This document shows positions 20,312 to 29,076 of a DNA stretch of 64,000 bases, piece after piece. The notes beneath the pieces are model-generated. The model searched no databases, was not told the DNA's origin, and saw nothing but the letters and a program-made list of their open reading frames with translations. Origin of the DNA: a virus; IMG/VR virus record IMGVR_UViG_3300032236_001082, positions 48,159-112,158 of that record. One strand, 5' to 3'. How positions within the stretch are numbered: position 1 is the first letter of the stretch; every line of letters starts with the position of its first letter. A program made the position numbers and the translations under genes.

Positions 20312-22156
20312 CTACAATATTGTAAAATTGTCTACGAAGCCAGTTTCTGAATCAGGCTCTTCGTCTTCTATACCAAGATAATCTTTTAGACTGGCTGGCA
20401 TATACTTAATATTAGGAGCTTTAATGGTGTTATCCTGCTTTGTTTCTGATGGGCTCCCGACCAAATCTTCATCAAATGCGTCATAGGAGTAGACTTGAAG
20501 TTCTCCATCTCCCTTTGGTGTTAATGATATCGCATTAAAAATTGCACCGCAAGTTGCATCCGCAAGGTCTTTTGAACCTTTGCGGGGGTGATCAACCTTA
20601 TCTTTTTTAACAATTCTTAGCTCAAGCAACTCATCAATAATTAAAGGTAACCTTGGGCCCGTCAATCTTTCTTCCATTACGCAAAGTAGCATATCTTCGT
20701 AATGCTTTTTGGCTACAGATAGAACTTCGCAATTCATTCCATATGACTTTAATTGTTCCATCATATCAAATGAATTCCAACGGTCAAATGTAACCCTACG
20801 TATATTAAAGCCTCTTTGTTTTAAACTAATTATGTAATTCTTTACATCTGTAAAATCTACTGACTTTTCTTTTGTAGGAGTCCAATATCTAATTGCATCA
20901 ACCACAACATATGGCTGAGCATCGGTATACGCACCAGATAACTTCATCGTTACCCATTTATCTACGTGTGCCATAGATACAGCACAGTGGTCATGCTTTT
21001 GAGCTAAGTCAACGTGTATATAATATGATTTTTCTGGATCTGGTTGAAACCATTCCTTGAAAGCATTGTTTTCATCAAGAGCTATATTTAAATTACTAAA
21101 TGCAGTCTCAACCTTTTCACGGGAATGGAACAGAGCGTCAATAGCTTCAGGAGGCATACATGCAAAACGAGATAGGGCATCTATGGGATCTGAATAAAAG
21201 TTCATGGCTAAATCTTCAATTTTAATTGTGGGATTGATTTCCCATGTAGGACGCTTTAATGCAAACACTCTAGGTACATTATAGTTAATAATGTGGTCTT
21301 CTTCCCACTCAATTGAAAATTCATTACCTTCCGTCCCGTCTGGCAAATCTTCGTCAACCTTAAATGTGTGTGTGCGAATAACTACTTCTTTATCAGCAAC
21401 TACTTCATTATATCTTTGCTGAATGTAATCGTTCTTAAATCGTGGAAAAGAAAGCAAAATAACTTTGCCGAACTGTGGGAATCGTGAATCTACAGAACCT
21501 CTAAACATCTTATAAATAGCAGCAGCAGTTTTTGCTTGCTCGTTACCACTTGTAGAGTCTAGATCAAAACCAGAAATTTCATCAAGCACTGCAAACAGAA
21601 GGTTATAACCTTCCCAAGATTCTCTTTGTGAGTGACCAGAGTGAACTGTGATCGCCTTATCAAAAGCAATGCTACCCATCTTTGCTTCATACTTACCATC
21701 AAACCAACGACAACGTGTGATTCTATTTTTAAATCCTTTAAAGAAAACTTGTTGAGCCTGAATTGCGTTAACCGCAACGTTGATGATATCAATAGAATCG
21801 CCTGGTGGCTTGCCGTAGTATCTAGCTGGATCCTTGAGGCAAAGCAATAGATAAACTACATATGAACAGGCAATAGTAGAAGTATAGTCTTTTCCTGAGC
21901 CCTTACCCAATTGGAATATAACTTCATTACAGGTTTGACCCCAGCGTTTTGCGCCTTCAATCTCACCGTATAATTTAATTAATGTTTCTTTTTTATAAAT
22001 TTGAGTTGAGGCTTTAATCATTTGATATTGATATTCTGACAAAGGAGGCAAAGCAAGATAATCTTTTGAAGTAACAAACTCCTCAATCTCTACTGGAGTT
22101 TCTTCAAAAGCATCTTCTTCCAATGCCCCCAAAAAATCGTCAAAATCTAAATTCAA
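20312..22156 (-). CDS. terL: Terminase large subunit
   Basis: The 614-residue protein has the ATPase Walker A QLGKGSGKD near residues 81-89, Walker B LLFAVLDEISG near 184-194, and a C-terminal RNase H-like nuclease region with YIHVDLAQKHDHCA and a later acidic DATCG. It cuts and pumps DNA into the prohead. The position, about 40 kb from the head-tail genes in transcription order, is unusual. The putative small subunit lies a few genes upstream, separated by two oxygenase genes. Confidence 0.92.
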   Translation of the reverse strand: MNLDFDDFLGALEEDAFEETPVEIEEFVTSKDYLALPPLSEYQYQMIKASTQIYKKETLIKLYGEIEGAKRWGQTCNEVIFQLGKGSGKDYTSTIACSYVVYLLLCLKDPARYYGKPPGDSIDIINVAVNAIQAQQVFFKGFKNRITRCRWFDGKYEAKMGSIAFDKAITVHSGHSQRESWEGYNLLFAVLDEISGFDLDSTSGNEQAKTAAAIYKMFRGSVDSRFPQFGKVILLSFPRFKNDYIQQRYNEVVADKEVVIRTHTFKVDEDLPDGTEGNEFSIEWEEDHIINYNVPRVFALKRPTWEINPTIKIEDLAMNFYSDPIDALSRFACMPPEAIDALFHSREKVETAFSNLNIALDENNAFKEWFQPDPEKSYYIHVDLAQKHDHCAVSMAHVDKWVTMKLSGAYTDAQPYVVVDAIRYWTPTKEKSVDFTDVKNYIISLKQRGFNIRRVTFDRWNSFDMMEQLKSYGMNCEVLSVAKKHYEDMLLCVMEERLTGPRLPLIIDELLELRIVKKDKVDHPRKGSKDLADATCGAIFNAISLTPKGDGELQVYSYDAFDEDLVGSPSETKQDNTIKAPNIKYMPASLKDYLGIEDEEPDSETGFVDNFTIL

Positions 22157-22158
22157 GA

Positions 22159-22668
22159 TTAATCCTTTTTGTGACTATATACGACAAAAGTGATTGTTCT
22201 TCTTTCATCAGTCAGTGTTGTTCTTGTGCCATGTGGCAGATCTGATCTGTGAATTACCATATCTCTTTTGTTTGGATGAACCTCTACGCCCTCTTCTGGG
22301 TAATAAAGGTCTCCGCCTTCAAAATCAGTAAGATAAATTACTCCGCCCCACTCTTTGTTGTAACCAGACGTATCTGGGTTTGCATCATCACGATGTACAT
22401 AGAAATGGTACCCATATGGAACCATCCAGTGAAGGAATAAATCTGCCCAATGACCTGAGCCTTCTAGCAACTTATTAACCTCGTCAATACATTCCTGTAA
22501 AACTGGAGTACCAATTAGATAAATGTTATCTTCTTTTCTAAGGTGAAGGGAGCCTTCTTCTGAATTTTCAGAATCTATTCGTAATCTATCGCATAGGTCT
22601 TCACTTAAAAAATTACGAAAAATATAAGAACCATCTAAAACTTTTTCTGCTTTACTAAAATCAATCAT
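22159..22668 (-). CDS. 2OG-Fe(II) oxygenase, prolyl 4-hydroxylase-like
   Basis: The ATG at 22668 is chosen because it overlaps the stop of the upstream oxygenase. The 169-residue protein has HRDDAN (His92, Asp94), LTDFEGGDLYYPEEG, DLPHGT (His146) and DERRTITF with Arg156/157. All iron and 2-oxoglutarate ligands are present. It shares the opening (SKAEKxxDxxYxFxNxxS) and the GGDLxYPxxGV core with the next gene upstream, so the two are probably tandem paralogues. Confidence 0.8.
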   Translation of the reverse strand: MIDFSKAEKVLDGSYIFRNFLSEDLCDRLRIDSENSEEGSLHLRKEDNIYLIGTPVLQECIDEVNKLLEGSGHWADLFLHWMVPYGYHFYVHRDDANPDTSGYNKEWGGVIYLTDFEGGDLYYPEEGVEVHPNKRDMVIHRSDLPHGTRTTLTDERRTITFVVYSHKKD

Positions 22669-23269
22669 TAGCTTCCCAATCCCATGTATTTTGATCTCCG
22701 TTTTCTTTAATAAACTCTGCATAGATATCGTCATGATTTTTCCAAATATAAAATGTCATGGCATATCTATCTTCAGATTGTACTCTATTTACAAAATGCC
22801 ATATGTTTGCATCATGTAAAACAAGGTCACCCTTTTTACCTTTATACTTAACTCCAATATCAGGATAAACTAGATCCCCGCCTTCAAAATCATTTAAATA
22901 CAAGACACCAGCATAAAATAATCTACCTTCTGCATTAAAGTCTCTTCCCTTCATGCTATCTTCATGAGGTCCCCAGCATTTGTTATACTGCACGTTGGTG
23001 ATGCACAAATCGCTGTACTTGACTCCTGGCCCTGGCTTCAAAAGATTATTTAATAATTCTTTTTCATCTTCCATAGGCTTGCCTTCTGCCAAGATTTTAA
23101 CAAAAGTATCTACTTTAGGTATAACATAAGAATTGTGTTGGCTAGAACTTTTTGATTTATCCATAGTAATGCCACACTGCTCATCAGAAAAAGCGTTATG
23201 AAAAACATAAACCATGTCATGTATTTTTTCAGCTTTACTAAGATCAACTATATCAATAGCATAATTCAT
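22661..23269 (-). CDS. 2OG-Fe(II) oxygenase, prolyl 4-hydroxylase-like
   Basis: The 202-residue protein has GPHEDSM (His102, Asp104), LYLNDFEGGDLVYPDIGV, IWHFVNR (His158) and Arg168 in EDRYAMTFY. It is a likely paralogue of the gene just downstream. Its place between the two terminase genes is odd for an enzyme of this type. Substrate unknown. Confidence 0.8.
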   Translation of the reverse strand: MNYAIDIVDLSKAEKIHDMVYVFHNAFSDEQCGITMDKSKSSSQHNSYVIPKVDTFVKILAEGKPMEDEKELLNNLLKPGPGVKYSDLCITNVQYNKCWGPHEDSMKGRDFNAEGRLFYAGVLYLNDFEGGDLVYPDIGVKYKGKKGDLVLHDANIWHFVNRVQSEDRYAMTFYIWKNHDDIYAEFIKENGDQNTWDWEAND

Positions 23270-23275
23270 CTTTAC

Positions 23276-23803
23276 CTATTCCTCCATCTTTATTGTTTCT
23301 ACCCTGCCAGTGGCTTGGGATAGTCTTCTTGCAACTTCTTGCTTACAGTTGGGACAAGAAGACGTTACATCTCTAAGTATACCAACTAATATTTCTTGCT
23401 TACGTTCTGTCTCTAAAATTTGATCTGCCATCTCATTTTTTTCAAGAACACCAGCTTTTTGCAACATGTCAATTCTTTTACCTTCAACATCTGCAATTAA
23501 CTTTAAAGATTGAGCTTTTACGTTTAAAGCCTCTTGTTCATCAGCTTGACCTACTGTATTCCAAGCTTCTTTAATAATCATGGAGTAATGCTGATCAGCA
23601 GCACCCAGAGCTTCTCTAGCTCTTTCACGAATACCAGTGTCGCCTTGCATCAACTCACGCCAATTAGATAGCATTTGGTTAACTTGAATTGGTTTTAAAG
23701 AAAAAGATTTTGCAATTTGGTTCACGTTGTTGCCCTTAATAAATTCAGCAACTACCTTATTCATTTGCTCAAAGTGATCAGACAGCTCTACGACATTATC
23801 CAT
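23276..23803 (-). CDS. Putative terminase small subunit / HTH DNA-binding protein
   Basis: The 175-residue protein has a helix-turn-helix near residues 20-48 (VNQIAKSFSLKPIQVNQML), a long helical middle region and a C-terminal CPNCKQEVARRL zinc-like pair. HTH plus oligomerising helices and the nearby large subunit fit a small terminase that recognises packaging sites. Family identity is not certain; it could also be a regulator. Confidence 0.55.
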   Translation of the reverse strand: MDNVVELSDHFEQMNKVVAEFIKGNNVNQIAKSFSLKPIQVNQMLSNWRELMQGDTGIRERAREALGAADQHYSMIIKEAWNTVGQADEQEALNVKAQSLKLIADVEGKRIDMLQKAGVLEKNEMADQILETERKQEILVGILRDVTSSCPNCKQEVARRLSQATGRVETIKMEE

Positions 23804-23986
23804 TTATCTACCATTGTCCGTTTTATAGAAGCCAGAGCCTTTAAACTGTATCCCTGCTGGAGTGTAAACACGCACCATCTTATACCCACATGATTGGCAG
23901 GGTGGGATAACCTCTGGATCATTAAACGATCTTGTTACTTCTTTAGTTTCTTCACACTCAACACAAGTGTATTCATATACTGGCAT
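23804..23986 (-). CDS. FmdB-like zinc ribbon protein
   Basis: The 60-residue protein begins MPVYEYTCVECEETKEV and continues with PPCQSCGYKMVRVYTPAG, the FmdB-family zinc ribbon with two CxxC pairs. The family is often found beside small regulatory genes; biochemical role unknown. It abuts the HTH gene downstream. Confidence 0.75.
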   Translation of the reverse strand: MPVYEYTCVECEETKEVTRSFNDPEVIPPCQSCGYKMVRVYTPAGIQFKGSGFYKTDNGR

Positions 23987-23988
23987 AC

Positions 23989-24135
23989 TTACCTCTTCTT
24001 TAATATTCCATGCTTTTCAAGATAACGCTGAATTGTCATATGACTGCATCCAGCTTCTTTTGCTATAGTAACGATATCTTTTCTTTCAACAACATATCGT
24101 TTATATAACCAATCTTTTGACTCATAAAGCTTCAT
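23989..24135 (-). CDS. Small HTH protein, 48 aa
   Basis: The frame MKLYESKDWLYKRYVVERKD continues with IVTIAKEAGCSHMTIQRYLEKHG, a clear helix-turn-helix of the homeodomain/resolvase type. The ATG lies 14 bp inside the RuvC-like gene. It resembles the short HTH modules often found beside HNH or terminase genes. A DNA-binding role is likely; target unknown. Confidence 0.65.
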   Translation of the reverse strand: MKLYESKDWLYKRYVVERKDIVTIAKEAGCSHMTIQRYLEKHGILKKR

Positions 24136-24652
24136 TTGCTGCCCACCATGCTATTGCCGTTGCATCAGAGACATTATCACTTTGAACCTCAACGCCAAGC
24201 GTTCTAGCAAAATCCAATGTTCTTTGCTTTCTTCTCTCACGAATTTTTCCTTTGATCCAAGTATCAGATTTTCCTGGGAACTCGGCTCGGATTGATTCTT
24301 TTTGAGCTTTTGTAAAATTGGTGTTACCGATATAACTTTGCCATTTAATGGGATGGACTTCAACAACTTTAGTATCATCATCCATCAACTCTCCCATTAT
24401 TGTTCCAAACATATAAGCCATCTTTAATCCCGTAGCAACAGACTTTACAGATACGGCAGCCTCTATACATATTATATCATATTTTAGTTTACTTTTAATT
24501 GCTCGTACTTTTCGTTTAGCATCTAAGATTCTTTCATAAACGCTAGCCCCATGAAAAGTTATTTCTCCCCACTGAACTGGCTTTTTGCCAACCATCAAAC
24601 AGAATGCAATAGAGTTGGTACTTGAGTCTATACCAAGTACCCTAGTTGCCAT
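24122..24652 (-). CDS. ruvC: RuvC-like Holliday junction resolvase
   Basis: The 176-residue protein has the RNase H-type catalytic set: Asp9 in LGIDSSTNSIAF, Glu64 in IICIEAA, and Asp163 in DNVSDATAIAWWA near the C-terminus. Length and spacing match RuvC/poxvirus A22 resolvases. It would resolve branched replication or recombination intermediates before packaging. It overlaps the zinc protein upstream. Confidence 0.82.
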   Translation of the reverse strand: MATRVLGIDSSTNSIAFCLMVGKKPVQWGEITFHGASVYERILDAKRKVRAIKSKLKYDIICIEAAVSVKSVATGLKMAYMFGTIMGELMDDDTKVVEVHPIKWQSYIGNTNFTKAQKESIRAEFPGKSDTWIKGKIRERRKQRTLDFARTLGVEVQSDNVSDATAIAWWAANEAL

Positions 24653-24923
24653 TTAACATCTCCAAAAGACTCTGACGTTCCTGCTCTTTTTCTTTAGCCC
24701 TACAAACTTCACAAGTGGTATTAACAGTAAACTTGTTAAGTACCTGGTTGCATCCACGGTTAGCGCAAATAAACTTTTCTCCTGCCAGCCTAGCTTTTTT
24801 ATAATAATACTTTTCTTTAATCTTTAAATTAGTAGCTATCTTGCAACATTCGTCACAGCAGTACTTTTGATTATGAGTTCTTGGCTCAAAAGGGTTTTCG
24901 CACCCTTCTCTTGAACATATCAT
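24642..24923 (-). CDS. Double zinc-finger hypothetical protein
   Basis: The 93-residue protein has two metal sites: Cys3/Cys8 with YCCDECC near residues 21-27, and CANRGC near 53-58 with CEVC near 71-74. A basic KIKEKYYYKKARL stretch lies between. It overlaps the Cas4-like and RuvC-like genes, so it may help recombination or DNA binding; no family recognised. Confidence 0.55.
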   Translation of the reverse strand: MICSREGCENPFEPRTHNQKYCCDECCKIATNLKIKEKYYYKKARLAGEKFICANRGCNQVLNKFTVNTTCEVCRAKEKEQERQSLLEMLNGN

Positions 24924-25702
24924 AAAGCAGTCTCCATGGCTGGATACTCTACTTCTCCCTCATCGTTCTTCATGTCTTTCCAGCAAACCTTTTTAACTGG
25001 GCAGTACTTGCATGCGGTTTGAGATTTAGTAAATGCTCTATTTGGCAAAGTTTCAGCCAGATAAAGATCATACACTCCACGAAGCCAATCAAATACATAG
25101 TCTATTAACTTTGTATTCTCATCGTCCATTTGGATATTTATAAGAAGAAGAGATTGATCGTTTTTGTTTTCATAAGCAAAGACACCTTGCTTGTATCCCC
25201 AAATTTTCATATAAGATAGCAATTGTATTCTATGGTTATCCGAAGGCTGCAGATCGTATTGCTTAATTGAATACTGCTCATCCTTGGCTGATTTAATTTC
25301 AAAAGGAATCAACAGATCATTTTCTATATCTTGAATTAAGCTATCCATATACCCATGGATAGGGGGATCTTGGTACCATGTATCTATTTCATGAGCAATA
25401 ACTTTATAGTTACCATTCATTTTGCTCATTCTAGATTGAATTCGATCATGAACAAAGTTTCCATTTTCCATGGCAGCTTTTGCTGAAGGCCCTGCGTTAT
25501 CTTCAAACTCAGCACCGTTAAAAGCTATGTACCAATATCTTGCACATTTGCCATGCCCATAACCAAGTGTACTTGGAGAAAAAGTTTTCTTTTCAGTAAA
25601 CCCAGCCTTGCTTTCATAAGTATCGTTAAACTCTTGAATAAACCTTTTGGTATCAAAACCATTAGGCTTCTTATGAATCTGTAGTGTTGTTATGCTTCCC
25701 AA
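24920..25702 (-). CDS. Cas4/RecB-like PD-(D/E)XK nuclease with Fe-S cysteines
   Basis: The 260-residue protein has Asp120 in IHGYMDSL and Glu135-Ile-Lys137 in IPFEIKSAK, the PD-(D/E)XK core, preceded by FVHDRIQ. Four cysteines, Cys53 and Cys231-x2-Cys234-x5-Cys240, fit the Cas4/AddB iron-sulfur site. Such nucleases process DNA ends in phage recombination; no Cas1 or CRISPR array is visible. It is grouped with RecA and two resolvases. Confidence 0.8.
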   Translation of the reverse strand: MGSITTLQIHKKPNGFDTKRFIQEFNDTYESKAGFTEKKTFSPSTLGYGHGKCARYWYIAFNGAEFEDNAGPSAKAAMENGNFVHDRIQSRMSKMNGNYKVIAHEIDTWYQDPPIHGYMDSLIQDIENDLLIPFEIKSAKDEQYSIKQYDLQPSDNHRIQLLSYMKIWGYKQGVFAYENKNDQSLLLINIQMDDENTKLIDYVFDWLRGVYDLYLAETLPNRAFTKSQTACKYCPVKKVCWKDMKNDEGEVEYPAMETAL

Positions 25703-26029
25703 TTAAACCCCATATCTAGCTGAGTACTTTAGGGCATCAACTAACTTGTCTACTGCTTCTGCTGCTGTGTAATATGCGTTCTTTTTCTTTGAAGACTCCC
25801 CACCCTTTTCAAAGGTGGTATAGTATCTAGCTTGGATAGCAAACTTAGAACTTATTGCTTGAAGCTTTACTATTAGGTCTGGGGCTTTGGCAGATGGAAC
25901 ATCTGGCTTAGCTATTAGCTTAATAATAAGAGCCATTGCTTCATCTAAATCTTTATCCTGCATGTATTCAGATAAATCATTAAATTCAGTTACTGCACTT
26001 ATTTGCTCTAAAACTGTTGTCTCTGCCAT
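25703..26029 (-). CDS. Hypothetical helical protein, 108 aa
   Basis: The protein is helical with EFNDLSEYMQDKDLDEAMAL and KKKNAYYTAAEAVDKLVDAL segments. It lies directly between glutathione peroxidase and the Cas4-like nuclease, touching the latter. Context suggests a DNA-end or recombination partner; no motif proves it. Confidence 0.5.
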   Translation of the reverse strand: MAETTVLEQISAVTEFNDLSEYMQDKDLDEAMALIIKLIAKPDVPSAKAPDLIVKLQAISSKFAIQARYYTTFEKGGESSKKKNAYYTAAEAVDKLVDALKYSARYGV

Positions 26030-26035
26030 TTTATA

Positions 26036-26500
26036 TTACTTTAGCCCGTCCTGAATCATTTCTTCTAGCTCTTCTGGAGCTAACTGTGGATCATAATTTC
26101 TAACTGCTTCATTCTGAAAAACTAAAAACTTTTCAAAATTCCAACTGATATCTTTTATTCCAACAGCATCTTTAAGGTGCTGATAGATCGGGTGAGTATT
26201 TTCTCCATTAACATCAATTTTTGAAGCAAGTGTAAATGTAACATCAAAGTTAGTATGACAGAATTCTTTAATTTCAGCATCAGAACCTGGCTCTTGTTCA
26301 GCAAATTGATTGCATGGGAAACCAATAACTACAAATCCTCTATCCTTGTATTTCTTATACAAAGACTCTATACCAGCATACTGCGAAGTCAATCCACACT
26401 TGCTTGCTACGTTAACAATAAGAATAATCTTATCTCTAAAATCATTCATGCTAACTGTGTTACCAGAATTATCTATAAAAGTATAATCATATATGCTCAT
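26036..26500 (-). CDS. Glutathione peroxidase-like thiol peroxidase
   Basis: The 154-residue protein has the catalytic tetrad of the family: Cys35 in NVASKCGLTSQY, Gln69 in QFAEQEPGSD, Trp120-Asn121 in ISWNFEKFLV. Cys63 and Cys81 may form the resolving disulfide, as in thioredoxin-dependent members. It reduces hydroperoxides; in actinobacteria, which lack glutathione, thioredoxin would be the donor, and this phage encodes one. It sits inside the recombination block. Confidence 0.92.
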   Translation of the reverse strand: MSIYDYTFIDNSGNTVSMNDFRDKIILIVNVASKCGLTSQYAGIESLYKKYKDRGFVVIGFPCNQFAEQEPGSDAEIKEFCHTNFDVTFTLASKIDVNGENTHPIYQHLKDAVGIKDISWNFEKFLVFQNEAVRNYDPQLAPEELEEMIQDGLK

Positions 26501-26513
26501 TTATTTTCCTTTT

Positions 26514-27311
26514 CTATTTATTTCTATAGTATTTTGGGTCTTGCCAAGATGATTTAATTCTTTCTTCTTCCATCTTTTGCCAGACTTCCTTGCCGTACTT
26601 CTTTTCATTATCTAACCATTCTGGAGAGCCTTTATATTCCCAGAACCAAAACATCCTTAACAAATACTTATTACCAGTCTTAATCTTAAAAACACCATGA
26701 TAATAGGGATCGCCTGAAGGAAATACAGTTATATCACCTGCTTTTGGTTTATATACAATTGTATCACCAGTTGTATCATCTAAAAATGAAATCTCCCCAC
26801 CTTCATAGTTGTCATTAATATAAAGTGTAAAGGTTATAATAAACTTATTACCAGGGCTATCCTTATCATATTCATGGTTGTCCGTATGAAAATTCATAGC
26901 ATATGGCAAGCTATCATCTGACACATCATATTTCAAGAAAGAAATTCTTCCATCTTCCCACCTTGAATCTTCAAGGTCCCAAGTCTCAATATAATCTGGC
27001 CATTGCCCTACTGTTGACCAATCATCCATGTAGTCTTTTGTAACTTTATAAAAAACATCATAGATTTCATTAATCATTTCTTTTTCTTCAAAATTAAAAG
27101 TGCCTGGCTTTTCTTCATTTTTTGTAATTGCTTTGGCAATTCTTTTTTTATCTTCACACATAGTCCCAAGATTAGACCATTTGCCCCAGCTTGTTCTATG
27201 ATATGTTTCTGGAAGAGATTCAGTTTTTTTAATAGTCTCAAACAAACTATTAATATCTTTAAAACAATCTCTATAGACCATTATCTTAGGCTTTAGTTGC
27301 TGTTTATTCAA
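26514..27311 (-). CDS. 2OG-Fe(II) oxygenase, prolyl 4-hydroxylase-like
   Basis: The TTG start (27311) gives 265 residues; an ATG at 27281 is an alternative. Motifs are FHTDNH (His142, Asp144), YINDNYEGGEISF, KAGDITVFPSG, YYHGVF (His205) and Arg219. It shares the KPKAGDITVFPxGxPYxHG stretch with the oxygenase at 28128-29075, so the two are close relatives. Substrate unknown. Confidence 0.82.
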   Translation of the reverse strand: MNKQQLKPKIMVYRDCFKDINSLFETIKKTESLPETYHRTSWGKWSNLGTMCEDKKRIAKAITKNEEKPGTFNFEEKEMINEIYDVFYKVTKDYMDDWSTVGQWPDYIETWDLEDSRWEDGRISFLKYDVSDDSLPYAMNFHTDNHEYDKDSPGNKFIITFTLYINDNYEGGEISFLDDTTGDTIVYKPKAGDITVFPSGDPYYHGVFKIKTGNKYLLRMFWFWEYKGSPEWLDNEKKYGKEVWQKMEEERIKSSWQDPKYYRNK

Positions 27312-27615
27312 TGTTATTATTTTCCCAACACTCTACCATTTGTTCAAACAAAGCCCATTCAATTACAGCTAATCTAGTTTTCTGACCAGTTTCACCAAGT
27401 ATAAGTTTAAGAACTGGATACTTTTCTCTAGAAACTTTAAACGTATCTGTGCAGATCTTTGCCCAAATTTCTTTACTGATGGAGATTGATTTTGAATACT
27501 CTTTATAGTCAACCACAAAATCATGCCATGTAGAATCTCCTTTTTGGTATTGCCCCCGACCAGAGTTCTTCTGTGCTTTTGCGCCATCTCGTTTTATTTC
27601 CCCACGCTCTGACAT
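27304..27615 (-). CDS. Putative PD-(D/E)XK resolvase-like endonuclease
   Basis: The 103-residue protein has RDGAKAQKNSGRGQYQKGD, then DFVVDYKEYSKSISI, the Asp-x-Lys core of small phage resolvase-like endonucleases, and KTRLAVIEWALFEQM. Size and order of motifs match small nucleases in several actinophage and cyanophage replication modules. It overlaps the oxygenase downstream. The family call is tentative. Confidence 0.6.
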   Translation of the reverse strand: MSERGEIKRDGAKAQKNSGRGQYQKGDSTWHDFVVDYKEYSKSISISKEIWAKICTDTFKVSREKYPVLKLILGETGQKTRLAVIEWALFEQMVECWENNNIE

Positions 27616-27616
27616 G

Positions 27617-27793
27617 TTATCCTAACTGATGTTCTGATCTATGACCTTGTGAGCATAGCCAAAAAAACATAGCTTTATTTTTATCCCACCAAGCATGGTC
27701 CATATCTTCTTTGCAATACTTACATCCGTATGTGCCGAATATCTTTTCACAACCTGGCTGATCTTGATTTACAAAATTACTAAATTTTCCCAT
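27617..27793 (-). CDS. Small zinc-binding protein, 58 aa
   Basis: The frame starts MGKFSNFVNQDQPGCEKIFG and contains CKYCKEDMDH and LCSQGHRSEH, enough Cys and His for a zinc site. It occupies the whole gap between the resolvase-like gene and the 111-aa gene and has proper start and stop spacing. Function unknown. Confidence 0.6.
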   Translation of the reverse strand: MGKFSNFVNQDQPGCEKIFGTYGCKYCKEDMDHAWWDKNKAMFFWLCSQGHRSEHQLG

Positions 27794-27795
27794 TA

Positions 27796-28131
27796 TTATT
27801 TTTTATAGAATGGGCTGCTGTAATCTATATAGCCCACCTCTAGATTTCCTCTCGTACATTGGAACCCAAGTGCATCATCAGGTTTAAATCCATCATCTTC
27901 ATACATAAGTTCAAAGCCAAACTCATCAGTTTCTCTGTTATATGTAACGCACATAGCACTACCATTATTTGTTATAAAATCATTTGGCCAAACTTGCTCG
28001 TTAAGCAGTTCGTCAAACATGGAAGCTGGAACTGACAGCTTGCCGTTATGTTTTAATATAGCAACTAAAGCTGACGTAGCTCTGAGTCTTTGGAATACTT
28101 CTTCTAGCTGAGATTGATCTGCTTCTTTCAC
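27796..28131 (-). CDS. Hypothetical protein, 111 aa
   Basis: The protein has a helical start (LEEVFQRLRATSALVAIL), a Val/Pro-rich middle and an acidic beta-rich end with FGFELMYEDDGF. It overlaps the oxygenase gene upstream by 4 bp. No family recognised. Confidence 0.5.
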   Translation of the reverse strand: MKEADQSQLEEVFQRLRATSALVAILKHNGKLSVPASMFDELLNEQVWPNDFITNNGSAMCVTYNRETDEFGFELMYEDDGFKPDDALGFQCTRGNLEVGYIDYSSPFYKK

Positions 28132-29075
28132 TTTACATCTACCCCATCAATATAAATTTCTTTGTTGACAAATAGTGGAGGATTTGGGTTATTTACATCT
28201 GGGGTGTTACCCTCAAAAACAACCTGTCTTCCTACCGAGCCAGAATCAACAACATTCTTAAGTCTTTCATTTTCTATCTCTAAAAATCTTGTTGGCCCGT
28301 AGATACGTATTCCATCCATCCACTTTTGAGTTATTGGTAGTCTAAGTATAGCAAATGTTCTTATAAAAATTTTACTCTCATCAGAAGTGACAGCCCTAGC
28401 ACCATGCCAATAAGGTCTACCTGCGGGGAACACTGTTATATCGCCAGCTTTTGGCTTGTACACAATAAGACTTTTATTTTCTTCATCTACAAAGTCTATC
28501 TCACCGCCTGCATAATCATCGTTTAGATAAATTGTATAAGTTAATATCTGCTTGGGTCCTGGCTCATCATCTCTATGATTATGCCAATCAGTGTGAACTC
28601 CAATAGTGTATTTTGAATCAATGTTTTTTCTATGCTTTAGAATTTCTAAAGTAGAAAGAACCATTTCATCGTCTTCTGTAGTTCCAATTGACCAATCATT
28701 AATTTTATAGGGCCATCTTCCAGACTCCGCATAATCTTTACAGTAGTCATCATGACATTTTAAAATAGCATCATTAAGCAACCTAAACCCTAAAGCCTGA
28801 TTATCTTGCTCATCATTAGAGTTTGGATATCCCCAAATGCTTCTTGATCCATAAGTGTACCAAGGAGCCCAAGTAAATATAAGTGAACCATCTTCTCTTT
28901 TTTGTGGTTGTGGACCATGCTTATCTAAATAAGCTGAATCATCTGGATTCGCATAGTCCATACCGCTAATAGATTGTTCTGAATTGCGAATTTCTTTTAA
29001 TAGTAAAGCCAAGTCATCCTCAGAGAATGCTCCCCGATAAACAGTAACTTGATCCATCACATTAATCTTTTGCAT
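28128..29075 (-). CDS. 2OG-Fe(II) oxygenase, prolyl 4-hydroxylase-like
   Basis: The 315-residue protein has VHTDWH (His161, Asp163), YLNDDYAGGEIDFVDE, KAGDITVFPAG, YWHGARAV (His224) and Arg239 in FIRTF, a complete ligand set. It has an extra C-terminal tail of about 70 residues and a longer N-terminal part than the others. It lies directly after recA. Substrate unknown. Confidence 0.82.
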   Translation of the reverse strand: MQKINVMDQVTVYRGAFSEDDLALLLKEIRNSEQSISGMDYANPDDSAYLDKHGPQPQKREDGSLIFTWAPWYTYGSRSIWGYPNSNDEQDNQALGFRLLNDAILKCHDDYCKDYAESGRWPYKINDWSIGTTEDDEMVLSTLEILKHRKNIDSKYTIGVHTDWHNHRDDEPGPKQILTYTIYLNDDYAGGEIDFVDEENKSLIVYKPKAGDITVFPAGRPYWHGARAVTSDESKIFIRTFAILRLPITQKWMDGIRIYGPTRFLEIENERLKNVVDSGSVGRQVVFEGNTPDVNNPNPPLFVNKEIYIDGVDVK

Positions 29076-29076
29076 G

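Noticed and set aside
24472-24480. Another TGATATAAT match
   Set aside because: It is inside the RuvC-like coding region with no start nearby, so it is taken as chance.
24920-25702. Cas4 as evidence for a CRISPR adaptation module
   Set aside because: No Cas1, Cas2, repeats or leader are visible; stand-alone Cas4-like nucleases are common in phages.
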